From assembly GCA_900539655.1 (NCBI GenBank), contig UQCR01000013.1:24704-88703 (forward strand): a stretch of DNA of 64,000 nucleotides, read 5' to 3'. The notes under the pieces are model-generated. The model was not told the origin of the DNA. It did no database searches and worked only from the letters and a program-made list of their open reading frames with translations. The stretch comes from an uncultured Robinsoniella sp. GTDB lineage: Bacteria; Bacillota; Clostridia; Lachnospirales; Lachnospiraceae. This document shows positions 41,187-49,966 of this stretch, in pieces. The position numbers were made by a program, and so were the translations under genes. Each line of letters starts with the position of its first letter. Position 1 is the stretch's first letter.

Positions 41187-42191
41187 CTATTTAATCCGAT
41201 CCGGAAAACCAACCTTACGCTGCACCTTGCGAAGTGTCTTTGTAGCGTAATAATTTGCCTTTTCAGCATTTGTTTTGATAATACCGTCAATATAACCTTT
41301 GTCTTTGTTTAACTCGGCTACACGGTCCTGTACCGGTTTCAGAACAGATATCACAGCTTCTCCAACAGCTTCTTTAAATGCTCCATAGCCCTGGCCGTCG
41401 AATTCCTTCACTGCTTCATCCGGTGTCTTGCCCATACATGCACAATAGATATCCAAGAGATTTTTGATTCCCGGCTGCTCATCCCGATACAGAATCGTTG
41501 CATCCGAATCTGTTACGGCACGTTTGCACTTGCGCATGATCGTATCCGGATCATCCATCAGATAAATACTGCCATTGGGGTTTTCATCGGATTTAGACAT
41601 TTTCTTCGCCGGATCCTGGAGGCTCATGATTTTTGCACCTGTTTTTCCAATATAGGCTTCCGGAACGGTAAATACATCGCCGTAAATTCCGTTAAACCGC
41701 TGGGCAATGTCCCTTGTCAGCTCCAGATGCTGCATCTGATCGATTCCAACCGGAACAAGGTCTGTCTGGAATAAAAGAATGTCGGCAGCCATAAGTGTCG
41801 GATATGTAAAGAGCCCGGCATTAATATTATCTGCATGTTTTGCTGATTTATCTTTAAACTGCGTCATACGGCTGAGTTCACCCATATAAGTATAGCAGTT
41901 AAGGATCCAGCTGAGTTCCGCATGTCCCGAAACATGTGACTGGTAATAGATGCAGTTTTTCTCCGGATCAAGTCCTGCTGCAATATATAAAGTCAGAAGT
42001 GCTCTTGCCCTTTTACGAAGCGTAGCCGGATCCTGACGAACAGTGATGGAATGCAGATCTACAACACTGTAGAAACACTCATATTCATCACTTAAAGTAA
42101 CCCAATTTTTTAAAGCGCCCAGATAGTTGCCAAGAGTCAAAGTTCCGGTTGCCTGCATACCGCTGAATAAAACTTTTTTGTCATTAATCAT
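41187..42191 (-). CDS. trpS: Tryptophan-tRNA ligase
   Basis: Charges tRNA-Trp. 334 residues, the usual length. The class I HIGH equivalent is TLGNYLGA in GMQATGTLTLGNYLGALKNW, and the KMSKS loop is complete (KKMSKSDENP). MGELSRMTQFKDK and GIDQMQHLELTRDIA are family signatures. ATG at 42191 has GGAGGAATT upstream. The leader to its promoter is about 25 bases, too short for a T-box, so the gene is not attenuated by tRNA-Trp. Divergent from luxS. Confidence 0.96.
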   Translation of the reverse strand: MINDKKVLFSGMQATGTLTLGNYLGALKNWVTLSDEYECFYSVVDLHSITVRQDPATLRKRARALLTLYIAAGLDPEKNCIYYQSHVSGHAELSWILNCYTYMGELSRMTQFKDKSAKHADNINAGLFTYPTLMAADILLFQTDLVPVGIDQMQHLELTRDIAQRFNGIYGDVFTVPEAYIGKTGAKIMSLQDPAKKMSKSDENPNGSIYLMDDPDTIMRKCKRAVTDSDATILYRDEQPGIKNLLDIYCACMGKTPDEAVKEFDGQGYGAFKEAVGEAVISVLKPVQDRVAELNKDKGYIDGIIKTNAEKANYYATKTLRKVQRKVGFPDRIK

Positions 42192-42221
42192 GTCTAAAAT
42201 TCCTCCATTTACTTTGGTTAA

Positions 42222-42250
42222 AGTTTATCACCTGAAACTGTGAAAGTCAA
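42222..42250 (-). promoter_or_regulatory. Promoter of trpS
   Basis: TTGACT (42245-42250) and TAAACT (42222-42227), 17-base spacer, on the leftward strand. Confidence 0.7.
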
Positions 42251-42252
42251 GG

Positions 42253-42281
42253 TTGTATCCATACAGAATCTCTGATAAAAT
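42253..42281 (+). promoter_or_regulatory. Promoter of luxS
   Basis: TTGTAT (42253-42258) and TAAAAT (42276-42281) with a 17-base spacer; back-to-back with the trpS promoter. Confidence 0.55.
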
Positions 42282-42341
42282 ATAGAAGATATAAAGGGTG
42301 GCTCTAGAGCCGATACCCGAATTTATAAAGGAGTGTACTAT

Positions 42342-42821
42342 ATGGAAAAAATAACGAGCTTCACCATAGACCATATCAAACTGTTGCCCGGGGTATATGT
42401 GTCCCGTAAAGATCATGTGGGCAGTGAGGTAATTACAACTTTTGACCTACGCATGACAAAGCCAAACGGTGAACCGGTCATGAATACCGCTGAAATGCAT
42501 ACCATCGAACATCTTGCTGCCACCTGGCTGCGCAACAATGAAGAGATCGGAAATAAGGTCATTTATTTTGGGCCCATGGGATGCCGTACAGGATTTTATC
42601 TGCTGTTACATGGGGATTATGAATCAAAGGATATTGTGGAACTGATGACCGGATTATTTGAATTCATCCGGGACTTTAAAGATGAAGTCCCCGGCGCATC
42701 TGCCAGGGACTGTGGAAATTATCTGGATATGAATCTTGGGATGGCAAATTATCTCGCAGATAAATATTTAAATGGAGTGCTTTACCACATCACGCCGGAC
42801 AGACTTGTGTATCCCGACTAA
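42342..42821 (+). CDS. luxS: S-ribosylhomocysteine lyase
   Basis: Cleaves S-ribosylhomocysteine to homocysteine and the AI-2 precursor DPD, in the methyl cycle. 159 residues from the ATG at 42342, with AAGGAG eight bases upstream; a GTG three codons earlier overlaps that site. The metal site HTIEH and the downstream cysteine in MGCRTGFYL are present, as is the N-terminal SFTIDHIKLLPGVYVSRKD. The last 54 bases overlap the end of the convergent DUF5662 gene. No pfs or metK is adjacent. Confidence 0.97.
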   Translation: MEKITSFTIDHIKLLPGVYVSRKDHVGSEVITTFDLRMTKPNGEPVMNTAEMHTIEHLAATWLRNNEEIGNKVIYFGPMGCRTGFYLLLHGDYESKDIVELMTGLFEFIRDFKDEVPGASARDCGNYLDMNLGMANYLADKYLNGVLYHITPDRLVYPD

Positions 42822-43376
42822 CCGGTGGTCTAAAGTCCTGTTCCTTTTCTTCAAATATCTGTTTTTTACAAAATCAAATAGCACTTCTTCACCATGCTTA
42901 TCCAGGACATGCAGCAGCTTTTCCAGCTGATCGGCTGTTTCTGGATGAAGCAGGTAGTGTGTCTTTCCGTTTTGGTAATACTCCAGCGGGTCATGATCTG
43001 TATATTCACGCCCATTGTATACTTTCGAAGCCGCAATCCGGTCCATCAGCATTTCTGCCACATATTTCCTTGGCATTTTCACACCTGCCATAGCAACACC
43101 TTTTTGCTGCAGACTATAGTCGGTCCAGTACTCAAAATGATGTTTATTTCTGCCTTTGTGATGCAGCCAGGCTGCGGAATATCCTTTTACCTCGCGCTCC
43201 GCATTATTAGGACTTCTCGTACCCTGATAATATTTGCAGCCAATGAGGAATTCGGAAGGCATATATTTTGAAAGGTCATGCAGCAGCCCCTGTTTGTAGA
43301 GGCCAATCCGGAAACAATGCTTCATTACCAGAAATTTATGCTTCGTAATTGTTCTAAAATGCGCCAAAGCTTTCAT
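42768..43376 (-). CDS. DUF5662 family protein
   Basis: 202 residues. The DUF5662 pattern is clear: HFRTITKHKFLVMKHCFRIGLYKQGLLHDLSKY, then SAAWLHHKGRNKHHFEYW, with many histidines and an HDLSKY motif suggesting a metal-binding helical (HD-like) fold. Activity is unknown. The start is one base after the stop of the GH13-like gene, with GAGGTG in the end of that gene, so it is co-translated. Its last 54 bases overlap luxS on the other strand. Confidence 0.83.
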   Translation of the reverse strand: MKALAHFRTITKHKFLVMKHCFRIGLYKQGLLHDLSKYMPSEFLIGCKYYQGTRSPNNAEREVKGYSAAWLHHKGRNKHHFEYWTDYSLQQKGVAMAGVKMPRKYVAEMLMDRIAASKVYNGREYTDHDPLEYYQNGKTHYLLHPETADQLEKLLHVLDKHGEEVLFDFVKNRYLKKRNRTLDHRLVGIHKSVRRDVVKHSI

Positions 43377-43377
43377 G

Positions 43378-45276
43378 TCAACACCTCGTTGTTTTTTTGT
43401 CTTTCTCTTTTGCTTTTCCGATCAGGACAACGATTGTTCTTGGTAATACCGTGAAGATGTTCTGAACTTCCAGAAGAGGTTCGCTGCCCTCTTCATATAC
43501 ACAGTTTCCGTCTGTTCTTCCGGTATCGATTGCCGTATACCAGTCCAAATTTTCAGGAAGATGGGGAAGGGCAAATTCATGCTCCACCCAATGCATATTA
43601 TATGCAGCGTAGAGAAAAATGTCTTCTCCGGCATAGAACCCGCAGTACATGACGCCTACCTGGCGGTTTGTATGTTCAAATGCCCCGTACCAGGCTCTGT
43701 TGCCGTGGTAAGATACATCCGGATATCCGCAGGAAACCGTATCCATTACTCTTAGCTCATAGGGCATATGCAGGATCTTATGCCGCTTGCGAAAGGAAAT
43801 TGCATCCTTTACAAATTCTAATATTTCCTGGTTTTTCTTATTCAGATTCCAGTCTACCCAGGAGAGTTCATTGTCCTGGCAGTAAGGATTATTGTTTCCG
43901 TCCTGAGAATTTCCGATCTCATCGCCGGCTAAAAGCATAGGCGTACCCTGGCTTAACAATAACAGCAGAAAGGCATTTTTAATCTGTTTCATGCGAAGAT
44001 CCAGAATTTTTTTCTTTCTGCTTTTTCCCTCCACGCCGCAGTTCCAGCTATAGTTGTAGGTGGAGCCGTCCCTGTTTTGTTCTCCATTTGCTTCATTGTG
44101 CTTTTCGTCATAGGACACCAGATCCATCAGTGTGAATCCATCGTGGTTGGTAATATAATTAATAATTCCCCGCCCTGCAGGATTTCTGCGTATGCGGTAT
44201 GTAAACTGATTCAGCTGGTCTTCATCCCCTTTTAAAAACCTGCGGATATCAATCAGAAATCCGTCATTGCATTCAGCCAGATTTTCGTATTCCGGAAAAG
44301 GGCACTCTCTGTAAAACTCTTCTGTGGGAAAATAGACAGCCATGATTTTAGTACGGGATAACAGAGGATCTTTAGCCAGCATATTGCAGAGTACCTGATC
44401 AGCCAGTATATGGAAACCATCAATATGGTAATTGGCAACCCAAAATGTGAGACAATCCATAATTAATCTGGGATTGATCTGATCCGGAAAATAAAATTCC
44501 ATAATTACTTCCATGCCGTTTGCATGCATGGTGCGGACAAGATCTTTAAATTCACGTACCACATCTTTTGTTGCACCGTATGATTTCTTAGGAGCAAAAT
44601 AGTTGCCGGCTTCATATCCCCAATAGTTTACCCGGGGAATCTCAGCCTCTCTCAGTTCATAAGACATACTCATTTGGGAGTGCATTTTTTTTATCTCGTC
44701 AAATTCATAAGAAGGCATGAGCTTTACCTGATTGATACCCAGTTCCTTAAGGTATGGTATTTTTTCCTGCAAGCCCAGAAATGTTCCTTTGTGCCGCACC
44801 TTAGAACCAATATGTCTGGTAAATCCACGTACATGAAGCTGGTAAGCAATGATTTCCTGGTATGGTATCCGTGGGTTTTCATCACCCATCCAGTCATATG
44901 GTTCAAACGCAAACCCGCATCGGATTACATCTTTGTCTTCTGCAGAGGCTTCCTCGCCAAAATGCTCCCGTCCAACGATCAGCCCGGCATAAGGATCCTG
45001 GAAAATCTGTCCGTCAGACATGTAATTGTATTCATACTGACTCCACAAAAGTCCGCAGACTTTCATGGCATAGATATCGCCAATCAGTTGTTCGTCAGGA
45101 AAAGGAATCTCCTTAATGATATTGGAAGTACCTTTTTTATAAAGAATTAATTTTACTTGATGGCTGCCAGCTGCTGCAACAGCAAAGTTGATTCCATCTT
45201 CCTCTTCTGTAACGCCTAATCTTAGATAATTTCCTCTTTTAACTACCAAATCTATCTCCGGCTTCTCTTTTTCCAC
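43378..45276 (-). CDS. GlgX/isoamylase-like GH13 protein lacking catalytic residues
   Basis: 632 residues. An N-terminal CBM48-like domain (about 15-105) precedes a GH13 barrel similar to glycogen debranching enzyme GlgX along its length, with NHDGFTLMDLVSYDEKHNEANGEQNRDG and LLLSQGTPMLLAGDEIGNSQDGNNNPYCQDN. By motif alignment, the nucleophile region that should read DGFRFDLA is DGFHILAD (Leu291 for Asp, His289 for Arg). The acid/base Glu of AEPWD is Val314 in AVYFP, and the first region DVVxNH is EFYFPD. Only the third acid, Asp379, remains. Hydrolysis by the GH13 mechanism is unlikely; a glycogen-binding or regulatory role is inferred. It sits between the ABC-F and DUF5662 genes. Confidence 0.85.
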   Translation of the reverse strand: MEKEKPEIDLVVKRGNYLRLGVTEEEDGINFAVAAAGSHQVKLILYKKGTSNIIKEIPFPDEQLIGDIYAMKVCGLLWSQYEYNYMSDGQIFQDPYAGLIVGREHFGEEASAEDKDVIRCGFAFEPYDWMGDENPRIPYQEIIAYQLHVRGFTRHIGSKVRHKGTFLGLQEKIPYLKELGINQVKLMPSYEFDEIKKMHSQMSMSYELREAEIPRVNYWGYEAGNYFAPKKSYGATKDVVREFKDLVRTMHANGMEVIMEFYFPDQINPRLIMDCLTFWVANYHIDGFHILADQVLCNMLAKDPLLSRTKIMAVYFPTEEFYRECPFPEYENLAECNDGFLIDIRRFLKGDEDQLNQFTYRIRRNPAGRGIINYITNHDGFTLMDLVSYDEKHNEANGEQNRDGSTYNYSWNCGVEGKSRKKKILDLRMKQIKNAFLLLLLSQGTPMLLAGDEIGNSQDGNNNPYCQDNELSWVDWNLNKKNQEILEFVKDAISFRKRHKILHMPYELRVMDTVSCGYPDVSYHGNRAWYGAFEHTNRQVGVMYCGFYAGEDIFLYAAYNMHWVEHEFALPHLPENLDWYTAIDTGRTDGNCVYEEGSEPLLEVQNIFTVLPRTIVVLIGKAKEKDKKTTRC

Positions 45277-45278
45277 AA

Positions 45279-47084
45279 TTAACTACCTGCCCTTTCCTGT
45301 TCTATCCGCTCTGCCAAGTCATTCAGGTATTCCCAGCGCTGCATTTTGTCATCCAGTTTTTCGGAAAGTTCTTCCTTTTGTTTCATTAATTCGGCTAGTT
45401 TTCCATAATTACTGGCTGATTCCAGTATTTCCTCTTCCAGATGTTCCAGCTTATTTTCCAGTATTTCGATATCGTCATCAATTGTTTCAAAATCTTTTTG
45501 TTCCTGATAGGTGAATTTTAATTTTTTCTCTTTTATTTTTATATTTTTTACTTCTTTTTGATTATTAGCAGTTAATGTATTTTCCTGGGATGGATTACGT
45601 AATTCACAGGCAATGAGGTAATCTGAATAACCGCCTTCGTATTGCGAAATGACTCCATGTTCTTCAAATGCGAATATTCTGCGAACTACCCTGTCCAGGA
45701 AATAACGGTCATGGGATACTGTTATGACAATGCCGTCAAAGCTGTCCAGATAATCTTCCAAAATGGTAAGGGTCTGTATATCCAGGTCATTGGTAGGCTC
45801 ATCCAGGATCAATACATTGGGTGCCGTCATCAGTATACGAAGAAGAAACAGACGTCTTTTTTCGCCACCGGACAGTTTACCAATGAGATTCCACTGCATA
45901 GTACCGTCAAATAAAAACCGTTCCAGCATCTGTGACGCAGTGATCGTACCGTCTGTAGTCTGTACGTACTCTCCTGCTTCCCTGATGTAATCAATGACCT
46001 TCATGGAATTATCCATGGTTTCACTTTCCTGGGAAAAATAACCGATTTTTACAGTTTGTCCAATATCAATGGATCCGCTGTCCGCTTGCGTGATCCCGTT
46101 TATAATCTTTAGCAGCGTACTTTTTCCACATCCATTGGGACCAATGATGCCAATCCGCTCGCCTTTTAAGAATATATAAGAGTAGTCCTGAAACAGTACT
46201 TTTTCGCCATAAGCTTTAGACAGTCCGGATACTTCGATTGTTTTACGCCCCATTCTTGAGGATATGGAATTCATCTCTACGGACAAGTCTTCCTGCGGGC
46301 CTTTACGTTCCTGCATTTCTTCTATTCTGGCAATATGTGCTTTTTGTTTGGTGGAGCGTGCCCTTGCCCCTCTTGCCAGCCACTCCAGTTCCGTTTTTAA
46401 TATACTCTGCCGTTTGCGCTCTGTTGCAATCTCCATATTCTGCCTGGCTTCTTTTAACCGGATGAATTCAGAATAATTTCCGGGATAACTATATATCTGC
46501 CCTTTATCAATTTCAACAATACGGTTAGAGACACGATCCAGAAAATATCGGTCATGGGTAACCATAATGAGTGCGCCTCTAAACTGGTTCAGATATTCCT
46601 CCAGCCATTCGGACATGGCATTGTCCAGGTGGTTGGTAGGCTCATCCAGAATCAGGATATCCGCGGTTGCAAGCAGTATATTAGCCAGGGCAACTCTTTT
46701 TTTCTGCCCGCCGGATAATTGGCTGATCTTCTGGTCAAAGTCTTGTATTTCCAGCTTATTCAGCATGGATTTAGCTTCGCTTTCCAGGGACCATTCGTTT
46801 AATTTCGTTTTATTCTGGTGCATAACGGCTTCAAGCGCAGTCATCTCCTCATTGAAATCCGGATTCTGAGACAGAAAACGGATAGTAACCTGGCTGCCTT
46901 TGGTTACATTGCCTGAATCCGGGATTTCCAGTCCCGCTGCTATTTTAAGCAGCGTAGACTTGCCGGTTCCGTTAATGCCGATCAGACCAACCTTGTCTCC
47001 TTCATTAATACTAAAATTAGCCTGGTCAAATAACTTTCGTTCCGTATAAGCATGTGTCAAATTTTCTATCGTCAATAAATTCAT
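45279..47084 (-). CDS. ABC-F family ATPase (Uup-like)
   Basis: 601 residues with two ATPase domains and no membrane segments. Domain 1 has Walker A GINGTGKST, signature LSGGQKKR and Walker B LILDEPTNHLD. Domain 2 has GPNGCGKST, LSGGEKRR and LILDEPTNDLD. The linker between them is basic (about 230-270). A C-terminal coiled coil (about 535-600) matches the Uup branch. ABC-F proteins act on ribosomes, in translation or antibiotic protection; Uup also affects DNA transposition events. It overlaps or abuts the next gene by 2-3 bases. Confidence 0.92.
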   Translation of the reverse strand: MNLLTIENLTHAYTERKLFDQANFSINEGDKVGLIGINGTGKSTLLKIAAGLEIPDSGNVTKGSQVTIRFLSQNPDFNEEMTALEAVMHQNKTKLNEWSLESEAKSMLNKLEIQDFDQKISQLSGGQKKRVALANILLATADILILDEPTNHLDNAMSEWLEEYLNQFRGALIMVTHDRYFLDRVSNRIVEIDKGQIYSYPGNYSEFIRLKEARQNMEIATERKRQSILKTELEWLARGARARSTKQKAHIARIEEMQERKGPQEDLSVEMNSISSRMGRKTIEVSGLSKAYGEKVLFQDYSYIFLKGERIGIIGPNGCGKSTLLKIINGITQADSGSIDIGQTVKIGYFSQESETMDNSMKVIDYIREAGEYVQTTDGTITASQMLERFLFDGTMQWNLIGKLSGGEKRRLFLLRILMTAPNVLILDEPTNDLDIQTLTILEDYLDSFDGIVITVSHDRYFLDRVVRRIFAFEEHGVISQYEGGYSDYLIACELRNPSQENTLTANNQKEVKNIKIKEKKLKFTYQEQKDFETIDDDIEILENKLEHLEEEILESASNYGKLAELMKQKEELSEKLDDKMQRWEYLNDLAERIEQERAGS

Positions 47085-47099
47085 AAGCTCATTCCTATT

Positions 47100-47855
47100 C
47101 TATAAATCGATGTCTAATTCTACCGGGCAATGGTCGGAACCGAATATTTCCGTGTGGATCTTCGCATCCTGCAATTTGTCTTTTAAAGATTCAGAAACGC
47201 AGAAATAGTCAATTCTCCACCCTGCATTCTTCTCCCTGGCTTTAAAGCGGTAAGACCACCAGGAGTATATACCTTCCTGATCCGGATAAAAGTGGCGGTA
47301 AGAATCAAGAAAACCGGAACTTACCACCTGGGTAAATTTTTCACGTTCTTCATCTGTAAATCCCGCGTTTTTACGGTTTGTCTTTGGATTCTTCAGGTCG
47401 ATCTCTTTATGTGCCACATTTAAGTCCCCGCAGAAAATCACAGGTTTACTCTCTTCCAGACTTTTTAAATATTTCAGAAAATCATCTTCCCACTGCATCC
47501 GGTAAGGAAGCCTTGCCAGCTCATTCTGGGAATTAGGCGTATATACCGTAACCAGATAAAAATCTTCAAATTCCAGTGTGATAACTCTGCCTTCCCGGTC
47601 ATGTTCTTCCATGCCGATGCCGTAACGGACACTGACAGGCTCAGTTTTTGTAAACACAGCAGTACCGGAATACCCCTTTTTTTCTGCATAATTCCAATAC
47701 TGATGATACCCTTCTAATTCCAGATCTATCTGTCCTGCCTGTAGTTTGCTTTCCTGGATACAGAAAATATCAGCATCTATATCCTGAAAAAAATCTAAAA
47801 AGCCTTTTTGTACACAGGCACGCAGTCCATTTACATTCCATGATATTAATTTCAT
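47100..47855 (-). CDS. xth: Exodeoxyribonuclease III (AP endonuclease)
   Basis: Base-excision repair enzyme of 251 residues. Motifs are MKLISWNVNGLRA at the start, FCIQESKLQ (metal-binding Glu), VYTPNSQNEL, ICGDLNVAHKEIDL, SWWSYRFKAREKNAGWRIDYF and the final GSDHCPVELDI with the catalytic His. The ATG at 47855 is preceded by GCAAAGG, which is the end of a small palindromic repeat seen also before fabD. Confidence 0.95.
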   Translation of the reverse strand: MKLISWNVNGLRACVQKGFLDFFQDIDADIFCIQESKLQAGQIDLELEGYHQYWNYAEKKGYSGTAVFTKTEPVSVRYGIGMEEHDREGRVITLEFEDFYLVTVYTPNSQNELARLPYRMQWEDDFLKYLKSLEESKPVIFCGDLNVAHKEIDLKNPKTNRKNAGFTDEEREKFTQVVSSGFLDSYRHFYPDQEGIYSWWSYRFKAREKNAGWRIDYFCVSESLKDKLQDAKIHTEIFGSDHCPVELDIDL

Positions 47856-47864
47856 ATTATATTA

Positions 47865-47912
47865 CCTTTGCTTATTGCAGAGAACCCTGCAATACAGCCC
47901 TTTCACTTTCGT
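47865..47912. repeat. Short palindromic intergenic repeat (copy before xth)
   Basis: The leftward strand reads GAAAGGGCTGTATTGCAGGG then a short loop and CTGCAATAAGCAAAGG. The same layout occurs before fabD at about 62267-62320. The repeat supplies the ribosome site of the gene after it. Confidence 0.5.
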
Positions 47913-47933
47913 CTATTTACCATAGATATGTTG

Positions 47934-47962
47934 ATTATAATATACTGAATGGTAAAAGTAAA
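47934..47962 (-). promoter_or_regulatory. Promoter of xth
   Basis: TTTACT (47957-47962) and TATAAT (47934-47939), 17-base spacer, leftward. Confidence 0.65.
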
Positions 47963-48103
47963 GATCGTTTGTATGCTGGGGCATGGTACCTGATTTTGTA
48001 CTGAATAAAATCCAATCCCATTTCAACCTTGCATTTTGTGCCGGGTTACACTAAACTAAAAGTAAGAGAAATTATATAAAGATTAGAGGTTGATTACATA
48101 ATC

Positions 48104-49363
48104 ATGAGAAGTAAATTCAAGATTCATCTGCGTTACTCTATGGATTTCACATTCATTTTCTTTAAGTGGGTTCTGTGTGCTATTTCAATGGGCGTGATCT
48201 GCGGCGGGATTGGAACCGCATTTCATTTCAGTGTCCACTATGCATCAGATCTTTTGTCCATCTATTCCTGGCTCCTTTATCTGCTCCCGGTTTCCGGTCT
48301 GCTCATAGGGTTTTTGTACAAAATCTGCAAAATGGAAAATGACAAAGGAACCAACAGTATCCTGCAGTCCATCCGAACGTCCCAGGAGGCACCAGCCAGG
48401 CTGGCTCCCCTGATATTTATCGGTACTACCCTAACCCATTTATGCGGCGGTTCTTCCGGGCGTGAAGGGGCAGCCCTTCAAATTGGGGGAAGCATTGGTA
48501 CCTGGTTTGGCCATTTCATCCATCTGAATGAGAAAGACCGCCATCTGATAACGATGTGTGGTATGAGTGCTCTCTTCTCTGCCGTTTTTTCCACACCGAT
48601 TACAGCTGCGTTCTTCTGTATGGAGGTCATCAGTGTGGGCATCATCCATTACAGCGCATTTGTGCCGTGTCTGATCTCAGCAATTATTGCGAACCATCTG
48701 GCTTCGTATCTGGGGGTAGAACCTACGACATTTTCCGTACCGCTTCAACACGCATTCGGGCTTCCGCTGGGTGGAAAAATTATTGTTCTGGCGGCTGTCT
48801 GCGCCCTGGTGAGCATGATTTTCTGCATTATCATGCATAAGGCGGGAGAACTATATCAAAAATGCTTCAAAAACATGTACCTGCGTTTTTTTGCGGGTGG
48901 CTGTCTGTTGGTTGTATTAACCCTTCTTGTTGGTACTCGTGATTACAATGGAACCGGTATGGAATTAATCTATAAGGCGATGAACGGAGAAGCCAGGCCC
49001 GAAGCATTTTTATTGAAAATGATATTTACAGCCGTAACTCTGGGCGCCGGTTTTAAAGGAGGGGAAATTGTTCCTTCATTTTGTATTGGAGCCACTTTAG
49101 GCGCCACAGTGGGAAGCCTGCTTGGAATGGATCCCGGACTTGCTGCTGCAATCGGTCTTGTATCTCTGTTCTGCGGAGTAATCAATTGTCCCATTGCATC
49201 GATTCTTTTGAGTATTGAGCTTTTTGGCTCTTCCAACCTGCTGCTCTTCTGCATTGCCTGCGGGGTAAGTTATATGCTCTCCGGTTACTACGGTATCTAC
49301 AGTGCCCAAAGAATCATGTATTCAAAACTGCATCCGCAATTTATTAACAAACAGACAAAATAA
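48104..49363 (+). CDS. ClC family anion transporter
   Basis: 419 residues, about 10-12 helices. The gating motif is GGSSGREGAALQIGG, with the glutamate present, which points to an anion/proton antiporter. The first anion-binding motif, usually GSGIP, is replaced by GTNSILQS. The loss of that serine motif is a trait of the fluoride-type ClC proteins, but the match to their known motifs is partial and no fluoride riboswitch is visible upstream. Chloride transport remains possible. The ribosome site is weak (AGAGG). It is divergent from xth. Confidence 0.85.
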   Translation: MRSKFKIHLRYSMDFTFIFFKWVLCAISMGVICGGIGTAFHFSVHYASDLLSIYSWLLYLLPVSGLLIGFLYKICKMENDKGTNSILQSIRTSQEAPARLAPLIFIGTTLTHLCGGSSGREGAALQIGGSIGTWFGHFIHLNEKDRHLITMCGMSALFSAVFSTPITAAFFCMEVISVGIIHYSAFVPCLISAIIANHLASYLGVEPTTFSVPLQHAFGLPLGGKIIVLAAVCALVSMIFCIIMHKAGELYQKCFKNMYLRFFAGGCLLVVLTLLVGTRDYNGTGMELIYKAMNGEARPEAFLLKMIFTAVTLGAGFKGGEIVPSFCIGATLGATVGSLLGMDPGLAAAIGLVSLFCGVINCPIASILLSIELFGSSNLLLFCIACGVSYMLSGYYGIYSAQRIMYSKLHPQFINKQTK

Positions 49364-49367
49364 AGGC

Positions 49368-49396
49368 TTGCAATTCCTTTGCACATCTGATAAAGT
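49368..49396 (+). promoter_or_regulatory. Promoter of the DUF1292 gene
   Basis: TTGCAA (49368-49373) and TAAAGT (49391-49396), 17-base spacer, just after the ClC stop. Confidence 0.55.
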
Positions 49397-49441
49397 GATG
49401 AGGAGATACTAAATAATAACATTTAAAGCGAGGTACTTACT

Positions 49442-49819
49442 ATGAGCGAACATGAACACGATTTAGACTGCAGTGGCGGCTGTGATTCCTGTGGATGCGG
49501 ATGTGACCACGATCACGAAGAAGGTGCTACCGTAACTCTTACTATGGATAATGGCGACGTTGTGGAATGTGCGGTATTAACAATCTTCCCTGCTGGGGAC
49601 AAAGAATATATTGCCCTTCTTCCATTAAATGAAGATGGTGAAAACGAAGAAGGCGAAGTATTCTTATATCGTTTCTCTGAAGAAAATGGCAATCCAATGT
49701 TAGAGAATATTGAAGACGATGACGAATATGAAGCTGCAGCTGATGCATTTGATGAGTTTCTGGATGGACAGGAATATGATGAAATAGTAGATGCTGAAGA
49801 GGAAGAAGACGAAGAATAA
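49442..49819 (+). CDS. DUF1292 family acidic protein with Cys/His-rich N-terminus
   Basis: 125 residues. The DUF1292 domain (about 30-100) includes VTLTMDNGDVVECAVLTIF, YIALLPLNED and EVFLYRFSEEN. The N-terminal 27 residues are rich in His, Cys and Gly (HEHDLDCSGGCDSCGCGCDH), a likely metal-binding arm. The C-terminal 25 residues are almost all Asp and Glu. The family is widespread in Firmicutes (YrzB in Bacillus) and has no settled function. It is preceded by its own promoter and followed by a terminator. Confidence 0.88.
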   Translation: MSEHEHDLDCSGGCDSCGCGCDHDHEEGATVTLTMDNGDVVECAVLTIFPAGDKEYIALLPLNEDGENEEGEVFLYRFSEENGNPMLENIEDDDEYEAAADAFDEFLDGQEYDEIVDAEEEEDEE

Positions 49820-49853
49820 TCGTTGTCCGTAATGAAGAGCATTTTGGAATATC

Positions 49854-49893
49854 TTAAATCCCCCACCGTTTATACCGGCAGGGGATTTTATAT
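49854..49893. terminator. Terminator between the DUF1292 and helicase genes
   Basis: AAATCCCC and GGGGATTT pair around an inner CCG/CGG loop, with a T-run on the plus strand and A-run on the other. It lies between convergent genes. Confidence 0.75.
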
Positions 49894-49966
49894 TTGCATG
49901 ATTCTTCTGCAGCACCACATTTAATATGGTACTGCTTTTTCGTATCATTCAGGTATTTATGAAGAC

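Noticed and set aside
42192..42332. Possible T-box leader for trpS
   Set aside because: The promoter leaves a leader of only about 25 bases and no T-box sequence is seen.
48000..48103. Possible fluoride riboswitch before the ClC gene
   Set aside because: The conserved GGCGAUGG and CUGAUG segments of that riboswitch are not present.
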